64,000 nucleotides of DNA from Albugo candida (Eukaryota; Oomycota; Peronosporomycetes; Albuginales; Albuginaceae): assembly GCA_905220665.1 (NCBI GenBank), contig CAJNAR010000190.1, positions 62,001 to 126,000 of the forward strand, in the 5' to 3' direction. A model generated the notes under the pieces. The model did no database searches and was not told the DNA's origin. It saw only the letters and a program-made list of their open reading frames with translations. How positions within the stretch are numbered: the stretch's first letter is position 1; the number at the start of each line of letters is the position of its first letter. The translations under genes were made by a program, and so were the position numbers. Shown here piece after piece: positions 20,901 to 31,800 of this stretch.

Positions 20901-23900
20901 AGCGCTTCCGGTAGGTCATGATAGAACATGTCGTTGACCCAATAAGAAGCTATGCGATTATGATGGTCTACCTAATTCTTAGGCTAATCGACGAGAAAAA
21001 CCTTTGACCTATGCGGGGTGATCAACACTCTTCTCAATGCAAGATAAAGATCATCTCGCATAGTTATAAATTCAGCTAAGAAACCATCTCACATGTGGTA
21101 CGCGGCACTAAACTTTAAAACAATGTCTATAAGGGCCTCGCAGGTCTGGAAAAAGCGTCGCGGATCAGGCATCGATGATATTTACTGTCTTCCGGGAGCC
21201 ATAAACACACCACACGCCACGTATGCATTCACGCGATCTTGCAGTTCAATCAGTTTTACACCATACGAGATATATGGACACAGCATGAGTTTACTTTGTC
21301 GTATTGCATTATTTGCAAGCAAAGAGCTCGACCATCAGATCTTTCTCTCTCCCCTTTCTACCTGTTCATATGGGCTTGTAGATCAACGTTTGCATGGATC
21401 TTGTTTTAGTTGACTGGTAGATGTAAATCTCAACTTTAGCCAGAGATCAATTACTCTAAGATGATGTGCTCGAAGTATTTTCAGTTACTGCGAGAAATGC
21501 TTTCATTGTTTCTCCCAGTCGGGCTTCGATTACTGATACCTATGAACGTCCGTTGAATTGAGTACATACATGAAGCCTTTTGATTACATCAACAATTATG
21601 ACTGGAAGTGCATCATTCGACCGTCCATTGCCATATATTGTAAAGTGCCAAAGATGCGAATTAACCGTAGTCTGTATCACTGGTTATCTTCCAGAAATTT
21701 CTGTTGCCTGATGAACAAAAGTTACACAGGTAGTTGAATAACACGTTTGGCAAAGAAAATCTCACTTTGATCAATGATTCTCATATCTGCATAGTTGACT
21801 TGTAGAGGTTATTTTTTGCGCGAGCTCGAGTCTACACTTGAATGCTGCATAGACTAAAGACATCTTGAGTTGAGTTTGAGACAAGTCCCAAGCATGTGAC
21901 TGTGTTTCGTGGAGTAGACATGTTATTTAATCCCACAATGATACTGATAAAGGCTTCTAAAAGAGAAGGATCCAATGCAATCGCGGTGAAGCACAAACAC
22001 GTCTTTCACCTGTTCTTTATCTGAGAAGGAGTGACTTTCGAGGAAAGCATACATACAATGATAACAAGACGTTTTCTTATGGATGCCTCGTTCACTTGCT
22101 GAACAAATGTTAATGATTCACTTACAAAGAATTGAACTCGATCTTACTTCATCACGAACGGTGACGAAATCTTGTAAAGCCCTAATGTCAGAATGCACTG
22201 GTGCGTTGATCTTCCTCAGACGAGTGCTACATTGTTCTCGTGGATAAAGATCCGAAGCACTTGCCCCATATGATACGCGAGTACGTTCGATTCTGCTGTA
22301 GCGTTCACGTGCAGAAGCGTGACGAGAAAATAGCTGTTTGGGTCGGGGTACATTTTTCTGTAAAATAATAGGATTGCTGCAAACCCATGAAAACGCAGCA
22401 AAGAGTCTGATGTAATTGATACTCTGATAAAACTTGCAAGCATACTCGAAAATTGCTCCGCGAGGGTCCGTAAATGTTACCGCATTTTATCCATTACAGA
22501 CGATGAGTTTCGGCACGCTTTTATTGACTCCCCCCACTTTATTTTGGCGCTACTGCATGCCTCAAAAGTGACTATGTCAGAGCAAATTTTACAATAACGT
22601 GAGCTTCTGTCAAACGCTGAACTCTCAGCAAAACTAAATACAGCTAAAAGATATGCCCTTTTGCGAAAAGTTTCTTCTTCGATTACAGTGAATGTCGTTC
22701 TTATTGTTGCTACGTCGCTGTAGGAAGCGGCGAAGCAAATGCCGTTATAGAGGTTGAGGTACATTCTCTGTACAATATGAGCTCCTGTCAATCAGTCATT
22801 GGCAATGAAGGTCGTTGTATGAGCTGCGTCAACAATTCATAAACGCTCGTACGATCCTAGCCATCAACTCAATAATTAATTTCGACATAGATATGGGACC
22901 GACGCCACCCACTACGCCATACTGGATGAGAGATTCGTCTTTTAGAGCAATCTCTGGCCAGTAAGAAGATTCAATTAGCAATGCTATGACTCAGCTACAA
23001 GTGCGAACGTCTGGCGTACGGGGAGAATGGAAATCAAAATCATGCCGCCCGAAGGAGACAGGAATTTAGTGTTGCGATAGCGATTGCTGGAGAACATTTT
23101 TTTTTCATCATTGTAGGCTGGTTGTGATCTCAGATATCAGTCGAGGAGCTCGAGGTGATATGGAGTGCTTGAAGACGTGTGGCCAATTTTATCGGGTGTG
23201 TGTCAGGAAGACGACCAGTAGTCGAAATTGTTCATCAGTTTAGCTCTTCATTTATTAGTTGATACTTCACCAGGTTGCGAACACCAGCTTAGAGTAAAGT
23301 GCAACGGAACAGACTCAATTCAATAAAACTGGACACTTTCGACGTCTTCCCTAGTCTTGTAGCTCATATCCACGATCATACACAATTCTGCGCCAAATCA
23401 AGAAGTCTACACGAGAGACTAGACATAGAAACCGTTGTAATGATTTTCACCTCATACAGCCATTGGAGGAAGATATATGTGTGATGCAAGTTTATTAGTT
23501 GTATTAGTGCAACAATTCTCCGATTTTAAAGAAACCGCATACAAACGGACACACTTGTACAGTGATGAGAAACACAGTTCGGCAAAAATTTGTACCATTA
23601 GAGAAATAAATCTTTCGCGTTGAAGTTTTATGTGAATGCTTGCAAAACTTGTGCAAAGTAGACGTTGCATCGTGTCGCTGAATTATTTTGAATTTTGAGC
23701 AGCCAAAGAAGTATACATCGCGATGCGCGGAGGCAAAAACCCAGCTATCTCCTTGACGATGCTTGCTATAGGGTACACTTGGATCGATCTGCGAATCGTC
23801 AAGAACCTACTACTCCGACAAAATTCTAAAAAAAAGTTGCGTTCTTAACGAAAGAAAAGCATGCAATTACCAATAAATCAATGCTGTTGCTACCGAAATG

Positions 23901-24130
23901 AAATTGATTGTCACGAGTTTTAAAGGATGGGGCCTTGGAAAAGTTGATTGACTGAGTTTGTCTTTGTAAAAACCGACGAGAAAGCGCACCTGAGATCAAT
24001 AATAGTATCACGCCGTCCAAGTTACAAGGTGAAGTCAAGAAAGATGATCCTCTCCGAATAGTACTTTTTCTATTGACGACAGAGCTTTTGAGAAATCAAT
24101 TCCGCCAACATGAAGAACATAGCATTTGAC
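20901..24130. other. Gene-poor stretch, nothing recognised
   Basis: About 3.2 kb of AT-rich sequence with only short overlapping ORFs (for example 21093-21413 plus, 22477-22791 minus). None has a family motif, a signal peptide followed by a coherent protein, or a supported splice structure. A T9 run lies at about 23098-23106. Confidence 0.4.
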
Positions 24131-25850
24131 TGATGTGGCGACTGTAATATTTTCGCGGACGATTCGACATTGCTTTCCAAAACACTAAATGGAATGCTAA
24201 TGCAACTTTTACTCATTTCAAGTCTATTGGGATGGATCTGTTGAGGAACTCAACTTTACTAAATCATCCTTTATCTCGTTGATTTGACCGTAATGGGTCG
24301 CGAGTATTCGTTCAAATATTTCGGTACTCTGTTCGGCCAGACACCAACTAATTCGATGATTATCTCAACTCTGTTCAAGTATTTTCATGATAGGTTTGGT
24401 GCATGGCTTCGACGTGCACGAACTGTCCGTGGTCCACTACTTGATAGCAGACGATAACATTCACGTGCAAATATCAGCAGAGACTATCCGATAGTGAAAA
24501 TTGATGCTAAATCAATATGTGAAGCCCGTTCACCTTATCAGAAATTTTTTTATATTCTAACAAGATGGTGGACTACAAGTACCTTATTTGGTGAGACGAC
24601 TGAAGCTACAGCTCATTCAATTCCTAAGCAGTTTCGCATCCGATGCGTCGACAATTATTCGAGAATTAAACTACAAATTCGACGGAATTATTACAACTTA
24701 TTCAACCTTCCTTTGGACAACACAACCCGATGGACATATTCACCATCGTACCACACCGCTGTAAGGAATTGGTTAGATACTAAGGAACATCTTGGCGAAA
24801 ACAAGGCTTTAAAAATTTGCATGCGATGGATTGGAGCATTCAATCTCAGATATGGATCTTCGACAATGCCGTCAGTGCGACATAGATCAATCGATGTGTT
24901 TCAACTACGACCAATAACTACACTGTGAAGGTTCTACTCGTAGTTTGAGTACGCAAAATACTTGTGTATTTTGGCATGATGGACGAAGTGCATTGGAAAT
25001 AATGAGAATCGCTCGCTACAGCTTTCACGATCTGAAAGTCACCGAGCCTTTTTCAAAGAAATTATGACAAATGAACAGCGAAGGAAGCGTTCATCAATGA
25101 CAACGAAGAAGAGCTACATGCATAAGATATTGCTGATGAGAAGGTGTTGCGTCGACTTTATTCAAAGTCACAAAGCTACCGCAGCGATCCAGCTCGACGA
25201 TTGCTCTTACCAATTGGATTTAAGTCAACACAGGTGAAAGATCGTTTTACATTACATGAATATACAAAGCACAGAGCAGAAGCATTTTTTTTTTCATCGA
25301 TCATCGTTAAGCTCTCCTTCTCACAAATTGGCAGAAATTTCTATAGATTGATCTGATGTTAACAGACTGGTCTTTACGGGAGAGATAGGACACAACAGAT
25401 ACAGGACGGGTTCAAGAGTTTATGGTCACGTCACGGCATTTTTGGAAACATTTTTTTCATTTGAAAAGTCATAGGTTCGTCTGGTCCTTTGGATACTGCC
25501 TGTTCGATCGCGTTTCTGGTTTCAGAAGATGTTCATTCCCAGACATTATATTGCGCGATCAGCTTCCTTGTGACGCAGAGTAATTTAATAAACAACTCTT
25601 TCCCGAGTACTCTCATACGGCATAATCATAGATGGACGAACTTCCTACTTTGGATCAGTTTTCTGTCCACGTTGGTCGCATATTGCATGTGCAATTGTGC
25701 CAAAGATACAGTCACCATGGAAAGATTATCAGCAAATTATATTTTCATTGTTTATGGCCCTCATTCCAAGAGCTACGTTGCACTTTGCCAGGATCGATCA
25801 GAGTCCTCATTTGCTCGACCAGCAATCAGCAAGTGATATAAAGAACGTTT
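24130..25850 (+). pseudogene. Decayed non-LTR (LINE-type) retrotransposon, reverse transcriptase and C-terminal part
   Basis: Plus-strand reading, broken by stops and frame changes, shows FADDSTLL at about 24152 (the YxDD-type catalytic box of LINE reverse transcriptases). It is followed by KYFGTLFG at about 24318, the position of the usual YLGxxxG motif. Next comes RFGAWLRRARTVRGP, which fits the segment after the RT domain (W..R..T..GR). A longer open segment runs 24494-24928. Near 25632-25800, LCQRYSHH..LYFHCLWP resembles the Cys/His zf-RVT end of such ORF2 proteins (CxxC..HLFxxC). The 5' end cannot be placed and no poly(A) tail or target-site duplication is clear. It is non-functional. 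Confidence 0.65.
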
Positions 25851-25880
25851 AGTGCACACGTTCAATACTTTTGAAGGAAG

Positions 25881-26334
25881 TTCAGCGATTCAGACGAACG
25901 CATTCAGCTTGCCAAGATTCTGGAACGCAAGGTGGTGAAAAGGCACGACTATTTGTGTCAAAAGGGCGCGACCAGTGATGTGAAAAGAAACTATTAAGAG
26001 AGATAATAGGACCATACGCTTCAAATAGAATAGTTTCTTATTCCACTCCACACTGTTTTAGCAAGTGCAAGTCGAAATGGTAAGTGCAGCTCCGATCCTA
26101 TTCCTAGTTGAATGTGTATGCTCAGTAATGTGGCGAACATCTATTTGAAAATCAGGGTACCTTTCGACGCTACACAGACAGGACCATGAGCAAGAAGACA
26201 TATTATCATCTTACACAGGTATTTTCATGAAACCTTTACGTTTTTATTTGTATGTGTATTCATTATTTGAGATAGCGCAGGTATACACAGAAGTCTATCA
26301 GTTTAAATGGAATACACATCCAGTTGGATTGTAA
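25881..26334 (+). CDS. Possible small spliced gene of unknown function (3' exons only certain in part)
   Basis: ATG at 26077-26079 is followed directly by GTAAGT. An exon 26156-26218 (21 codons, TFRRYTDRTMSKKTYYHLTQ) and an exon 26281-26334 (VYTEVYQFKWNTHPVGL, stop) join in phase 0 across a 62-bp intron (GTATTT..CGCAG). That gives a 39-residue basic product if the ATG is the start. Upstream, TTTTAG at about 26055-26060 could be an acceptor, making the ATG an internal codon. A further open segment 25881-25997 (SDSDERIQLAKILERKVVKR) might then belong to the same gene. The codon flow and exon borders look gene-like, but I do not recognise the protein. It could be a conserved microprotein or the tail of a longer gene. 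Confidence 0.33.
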
Positions 26335-26789
26335 CGTTGCCTTTGTCACTTTATCCCATCATTATTGTTCGAAAACTTCGATTAGTATGTTTAAGACATA
26401 CTTTGAGAAGCGGGAGCCGTTATTATGTGTTCTCGCTAGCCAATCTCAAGGTATATATCTCCTCGTGATTGATGCGCTCTAGGCTCCTATTGTCGTATCC
26501 AAGTAGTAAGGTACTATCGAGTAGACTATAACTGATACCGTACTTTTTCAAATAAAATGATTTGCTTATACGCGATATTCTAGCACTTCTATGTGGTACA
26601 AGTAGGGTACATGGAACAACAAACGTTGCGTATTTTCGAGTAGACTCTCAATAGCATGGTAAAATGTCACGTGACATGTGAGATACTACTTACCGACTTT
26701 GGAAATGTTTGCGGCCATGTAACTTTCTAAATAAAGTCAGTCATTTTTTGTTTTCCCGAATAACCGTCAACCCAGCATTCTTCTGAACA

Positions 26790-26864
26790 ATGAAAAAAGG
26801 TCTTCTCGTGGCCTGTTTTCCTGTCGCTTTCCGCAGTATCTCCAAATATGAATTGGAAAGTTGA
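26790..26864 (+). promoter_or_regulatory. Upstream ORF overlapping the start of the 489-aa gene
   Basis: A 24-codon ORF begins with ATG at 26790 and ends with TGA at 26862-26864, overlapping the downstream ATG (26848) in another frame. Its product starts MKKGLLVACFPVAF, which resembles a signal peptide. Either it is a translation-limiting uORF, or an unrecognised frameshift or splice would link this leader to the long ORF. Confidence 0.4.
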
Positions 26865-28317
26865 AAGCTCTTCTGTGCAAATGTTGGACCGGACTGAATC
26901 TGGAGGTTTCGTTCGATCAGAGACTCAACTGCCAAAACCTTTATGCGCTGATTTGGCAGGATTGGAATCAAACAAGAAGAATCTCTGTCTCACGGTAAGA
27001 GCCGTGTCTCAAAATCCGCTTGACGATCGCGCGAACGAAGCACTTATCGGTTATAAGAATCGTTTTGCTGGAAAAGTAACCTCTGTACGTGTTCTCTCCC
27101 CGAATCCCAACGATCAAGAAGCCGGTCGACTAGAATCGACGATTAATAGTCCTTCCGCCGTCGACTTTTTGAAAACCTCTTCGAAGTCTACTCTCAAACG
27201 CCGTGAGAGTGAACCTCCTACAGAAAGGCAATTCACTAATCTTTGGAGCCATTCAGCCTCACAAGAAAATCCGCATTTGGATTCTCTTTTGCAAGGTTTT
27301 CGTGGACACACTGCTGAACCTATCGTCTTCAGAGGTCATGATCCGAATCTGGGTTCAGAAAAAACACTTTTCACACCCACCGCAGTTTTGCATCCCGCAC
27401 TTCAAAATGTGAAGAGAGAGTACACTCAGCATTATATAAATGACCAACAAAGAAGCGAGTTGGCCACGAAAGAATATACTGCGCATCATATACCTGGTCA
27501 GACCGGTAACTTGAACAATCGCGTCGCTTCCAATAGTCAAGTTGATCCCATCAAACGAGTAAAGCACCCTATCGGGTATCTCAGCCATTCCCCTCACACT
27601 ACACTAGCCAGCATTCAAACCGCCTTCCTTGATACTCCTGACAGTGTCCTCCACACTACTTCCAGCTCGGTACCAACCCATCCATCCCTAGTTAGTGGTT
27701 CTCGTAAAGAAAGCAATCCGGCTATCAATAGGTTGAGTCATGGCAGTTTCCGCAGCCAAGAGAGCAACGGGAAACAAAGTCATTCCCCATCCGATTCAAT
27801 CACTCACGCGAAGCATTTGAGTGGAAGTGCTGGGCATAGTGTCAAGGCAACCTTTCATCATTCTTCACTCACTGGACATGGCGCAAGAAATCATATGGGA
27901 GAATCTCATCCATCTCAGTCTTTTCGACATGATGTCAGGCATCCTCATTTCTCACCAAGCAATCAAGGTTCAATTTATGTCAAAGTAATCAACTCGAATA
28001 CACTCCGTTCATTTCCCCCTACTAGGCCTGTTCCGAGAGTTGACTCGGCAGGATTGAATTCACTTCATACCACTACACACGTCCAAGAGATGGGCTCGTC
28101 ACGCACATATCAAATTCCAACAATGGCACCCGGAGGAGAAATTGGCTCGACGACGTCAGCCACTCGTCCAAAAACTACAGGAAGGGCATTTTTAATGATG
28201 AACCATCCCTCTTCTACGTCACGCTCATTCAAATCTCAACATGCAGAGCCGTCAAATGACCCTCTATCTCTTACTTTAGGTCCATACCAGCACGGAAATC
28301 CAAAGCGAAGGCTATAG
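26848..28317 (+). CDS. Ser/His-rich protein of unknown function, 489 aa
   Basis: Uninterrupted 489-codon ORF from the first ATG after an in-frame stop at 26791-26793. I do not recognise a domain. Composition is Ser, His, Asn, Thr and Pro-rich with almost no Cys, no membrane segment and no coiled coil, which suggests a largely disordered protein. Short internal echoes are visible: KREYTQHYINDQ near residue 190 and TKEYTAHHIPGQ near 208. Residues about 320-375 are especially rich in His and Ser (HSVKATFHHSSLTGHG). A basic KRRE lies near residue 117 and KRRL is the C-terminus. ORF length and freedom from stops in otherwise stop-rich surroundings support a real gene. As read it has no signal peptide; see the overlapping upstream ORF. 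Function is unknown. Confidence 0.6.
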   Translation: MNWKVESSSVQMLDRTESGGFVRSETQLPKPLCADLAGLESNKKNLCLTVRAVSQNPLDDRANEALIGYKNRFAGKVTSVRVLSPNPNDQEAGRLESTINSPSAVDFLKTSSKSTLKRRESEPPTERQFTNLWSHSASQENPHLDSLLQGFRGHTAEPIVFRGHDPNLGSEKTLFTPTAVLHPALQNVKREYTQHYINDQQRSELATKEYTAHHIPGQTGNLNNRVASNSQVDPIKRVKHPIGYLSHSPHTTLASIQTAFLDTPDSVLHTTSSSVPTHPSLVSGSRKESNPAINRLSHGSFRSQESNGKQSHSPSDSITHAKHLSGSAGHSVKATFHHSSLTGHGARNHMGESHPSQSFRHDVRHPHFSPSNQGSIYVKVINSNTLRSFPPTRPVPRVDSAGLNSLHTTTHVQEMGSSRTYQIPTMAPGGEIGSTTSATRPKTTGRAFLMMNHPSSTSRSFKSQHAEPSNDPLSLTLGPYQHGNPKRRL

Positions 28318-28525
28318 ATGCAACGAACACGACACTCCGAATCATATTCAACTCTTCCGGCAGAGAGCGCGAGTGGCAAGCAGGATACCGACGTCACCAT
28401 TACCAATAGCTGAAAGATACACAAGTAGACCGAATAAGAATCTGTTTACGGGAATAATATGATCTGTTTGCTTTCGAACAAATTGCCGATTACGATGTTA
28501 GTAGGGAAACTATGCTATTTACTTG

Positions 28526-28804
28526 CTACTGCTCACCAAATGATTGAGTGAAGCCGTCTGTCACGATTACTTTTACGATAGTACCTGCTCCGCATTTAGG
28601 GCTGTACCTAGTATTAAATCCCTTGTAAATCATCTGCCATTGATGGCTTCGCACATTCCAATGCCTACCGTCCTTGCAGTTGCAACTGTACTGTATACTC
28701 CTTGATTCTGGTCTTACATTGCCCGATATAAATGCAGCTATTACCGCATGGTCGCAGTAGTTTAGACAGCATTGGTCTTGGTATCCGGCATTATGATTTA
28801 TCAC
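28526..28804 (-). pseudogene. Cys-containing open fragment without a start codon
   Basis: A 92-codon minus-strand frame begins at GTG with no ATG. It has clustered Cys residues (DQCCLNYC, SCNCKDG, SPKCGAG) and a coherent C-terminal half (VKVIVTDGFTQSFGEQ, stop). It reads like the last exon of a small secreted Cys-rich protein, but no upstream exon with a signal peptide could be found. It may be a fragment or a chance ORF. Confidence 0.2.
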
Positions 28805-31800
28805 AATTGTTTTCTCTGGCCAAAGTACTTTCAGACAACAGCCAGCTTAAGAGATCTGAGAGAGTAGTAAAACTTCTACTGCAGATCCAAGTGCCGCATA
28901 TCAGCCAAATCGTTTGTGTAGATGAATTCTCCTACATGGATAAAAGCATTTAAGAGATCGACTCTCAAATGTGGTAGATTACACAAAGTATTTGTGGTTT
29001 GGAATGAAACGCTAATCAATCCGGAAATAATTGCTTCATCCATCGACACTGCAAAGTAACTCTGCATACCGTGACTTGTGCTCACTCATAGGCCATTTTG
29101 CAAGCTTTAAGCCGAACGACTTGTATTTCACGAATCGTACCATGTGAGACGGAACAAAAATTGGCTTTGTCGTTCCGGTCCAGCGTAAAACAAGCATTAC
29201 GTCTTGTGATCCAGATTTACATGAATACTTTCTAGTTCTTTTATAGAAAATTCATGTATGCATTCCTTGTAGGGATTATTGTTAGAAGCCCTTCAATCAA
29301 AAGCATGATCACCAAGGATGCTGTACCACGATGATTTTGGATAGTGAACAAGACTTCTAGTCAAGCGCTGTCGCAGCAGCAACAAGACGAAAAGATTCGA
29401 GCGCTGGAGCAGTCATATGCAGTGAATTCTGACGCCATATCACCCCCTTATGAATCGCTCATCGCTATTGAGGCTTTTGATGGATAAAAATTGTATTCTT
29501 TTCTGTGCATTCTCTCCGCGGTACTGGCGTTGTTGACAAAAAAATGTTCTGTTTTTAATCCCGTAAACGACGTTTGCATTTGACCCAGAGAATGAAAATG
29601 TTCCACTTTGATCTTTCTAGCTCCTCAACACATTAGCGGCTACCAACCTACATGCACATATCAAATCACATGATTTCTGAACAACTAGTAGGGAACTTCA
29701 AATGAGAGTAAGGAATCTTATCTAGAGGCGCAATACTAGAGATTCTGAGACCACCCTATATGTGAGATCTTATAGAACTCAGAACAAAACTTATCATTTG
29801 CTGTTCAACTGAACATAAACTAAAATTGTCTATCTAGATACATGATCTTGAAATTGACGAACTATACCACTAGTTCTGTCGTGAGATCATGAGACCGGAC
29901 TACATAAATGTTTCTTGCTGTTCCATTATGATGCATATATGACTAGTACAGTCACGTATGCTTGCTTATGCATCCGTTTATCCCTTACTCGTTTCGTTCA
30001 AGTGCGAAGAATTAAACTCACAGCTTCTCCAGAGATATGACCTTGCTCGAGCACAAAGCGACGATCGACGCGCCGCACTACCTGTAAATTGAGATATTTT
30101 TCAGGTGAAGCAGTATTTTGAGAAGGTAGATGTCGCTCCTGGGCGAGTGGATATTTGCATACCACAAGTACATACGATCTGAGAAGTATATGTATATCAT
30201 TTTTTGCGAATGATAAGGTCAGTAAATTCTAGACAAAAACGTACCATGTGTACGTAAAGTAATCATACCCTCACTTTGTGTTTGCTGTAATTACTGGATC
30301 CAATATCTGAGTAATGGGCCACTGATTTGAATTCCGGGTTTAGGACATCATTGCAAGCAAGGAGCAGTAGTACTCTTTGGCTTTTCATATTCTTCCATAT
30401 GTTGACATATTGATTGAGAATTATCCTTTCCCACAGCTACCCCTTCTCTTTCTTGTGTATCAACTGTTTCTAGCAAAAGTGTAGGCCCAACATGACTCAG
30501 AGAGTACCAGCGATATGTTCGCGTATCGTGGTCATAAGTATCGTGCATCCTCTCTTCTGGTCACATAAAACAATCCTATTGACAACGAAACGCTTCTATG
30601 TGAGTGGTAGCAAACACCTCGGTGCATTAAAGCGCGTACCACAGACTTGGGCCTGGCTACCCTGCTGTGCGTTAGGTAACACTATTCATATTCGCTAGCA
30701 TCAGATTTCAGAAAATGCACATGAAAAGGGTTTGCTCTGATTTAATTGACGCCTCACGAGATGGTGAGGTTTAAGAGTACACCAGTTATCACCGAGTTGA
30801 CGTTTTGCACGCAAGACTCTGTGTACATCTGTATAGATAGAACTAATTCCGCGCGAGTGGCTAATTCGAAGATGGAGCATATCCAAGTTTCGCTATCGAT
30901 AGCTGCAGAAGCAGTTCACTTCTTAACAACAAGCTCGGATGCAGCACATGCGTATCGATCATACTGTACAAGGGGCAACAAATATTGCTAATCACACGAC
31001 ACTTATAATAGCGATATGCATGTTTTGTAATTCATTCAAAGAAAATTCTATCGGGGCTGAGTAGTCGTCATAGCCAAAGTAAGCACCGTCCTGAGCTAGA
31101 TTTGTATAAGTCTGGGTTTCCTCCCAATGCACAGATCGACGCCCTAAAAGCATGGTGAGTGAGCCACGCAACTTTACTTTACTCGGACTCGAACATCGAG
31201 ATCAAAACTGAAGATTCGAAGAACATGTGGTTGTTTGAGCAATATAATTTACTTATTGTAAGGCGTAAAAATTAGCTAGAAGACGAGGTTGAAGGTCGCG
31301 AGATAACCTACCGGACGCTTCAAGTTGGAATTTTGAGACCTATAAAACCTGACCTAAGAAGCCATGGTGAAGCTACAAGCTTCATAATAATTTCCAAAAT
31401 TATGTCAACACTTTGGCGAATTCCGTAACTTTTGTTAGGAGAAAGCTAAGGTAGAGTTTTCAAGGCCAACACTGATGTTGAGGCACGGGCGTATATGGGA
31501 GTGAAAGAGGAAGATGAAAAGAACCGAAACTGAACATTGACAAACGTTGCCACACCTAGGCATGACAGAAGTCAAGATGATGGGTGATAACGAATGAAGC
31601 GAGCCGCTAGGCTTGCATAATGTGTTTGCAAAGCCTTTCCTTGACTTAAGCCTGCCCGCAGGTTCTGTCATACTAAATTTAGATAACGCAAAACTTCGAG
31701 ACTGATAAATTAAAAAAAACATATTGGGTGCAGAATTTATGATATTGGGCGTCTATTTCTGCATGCTTGAGTAAATAATGTAATTAGAATCTGTTATATC

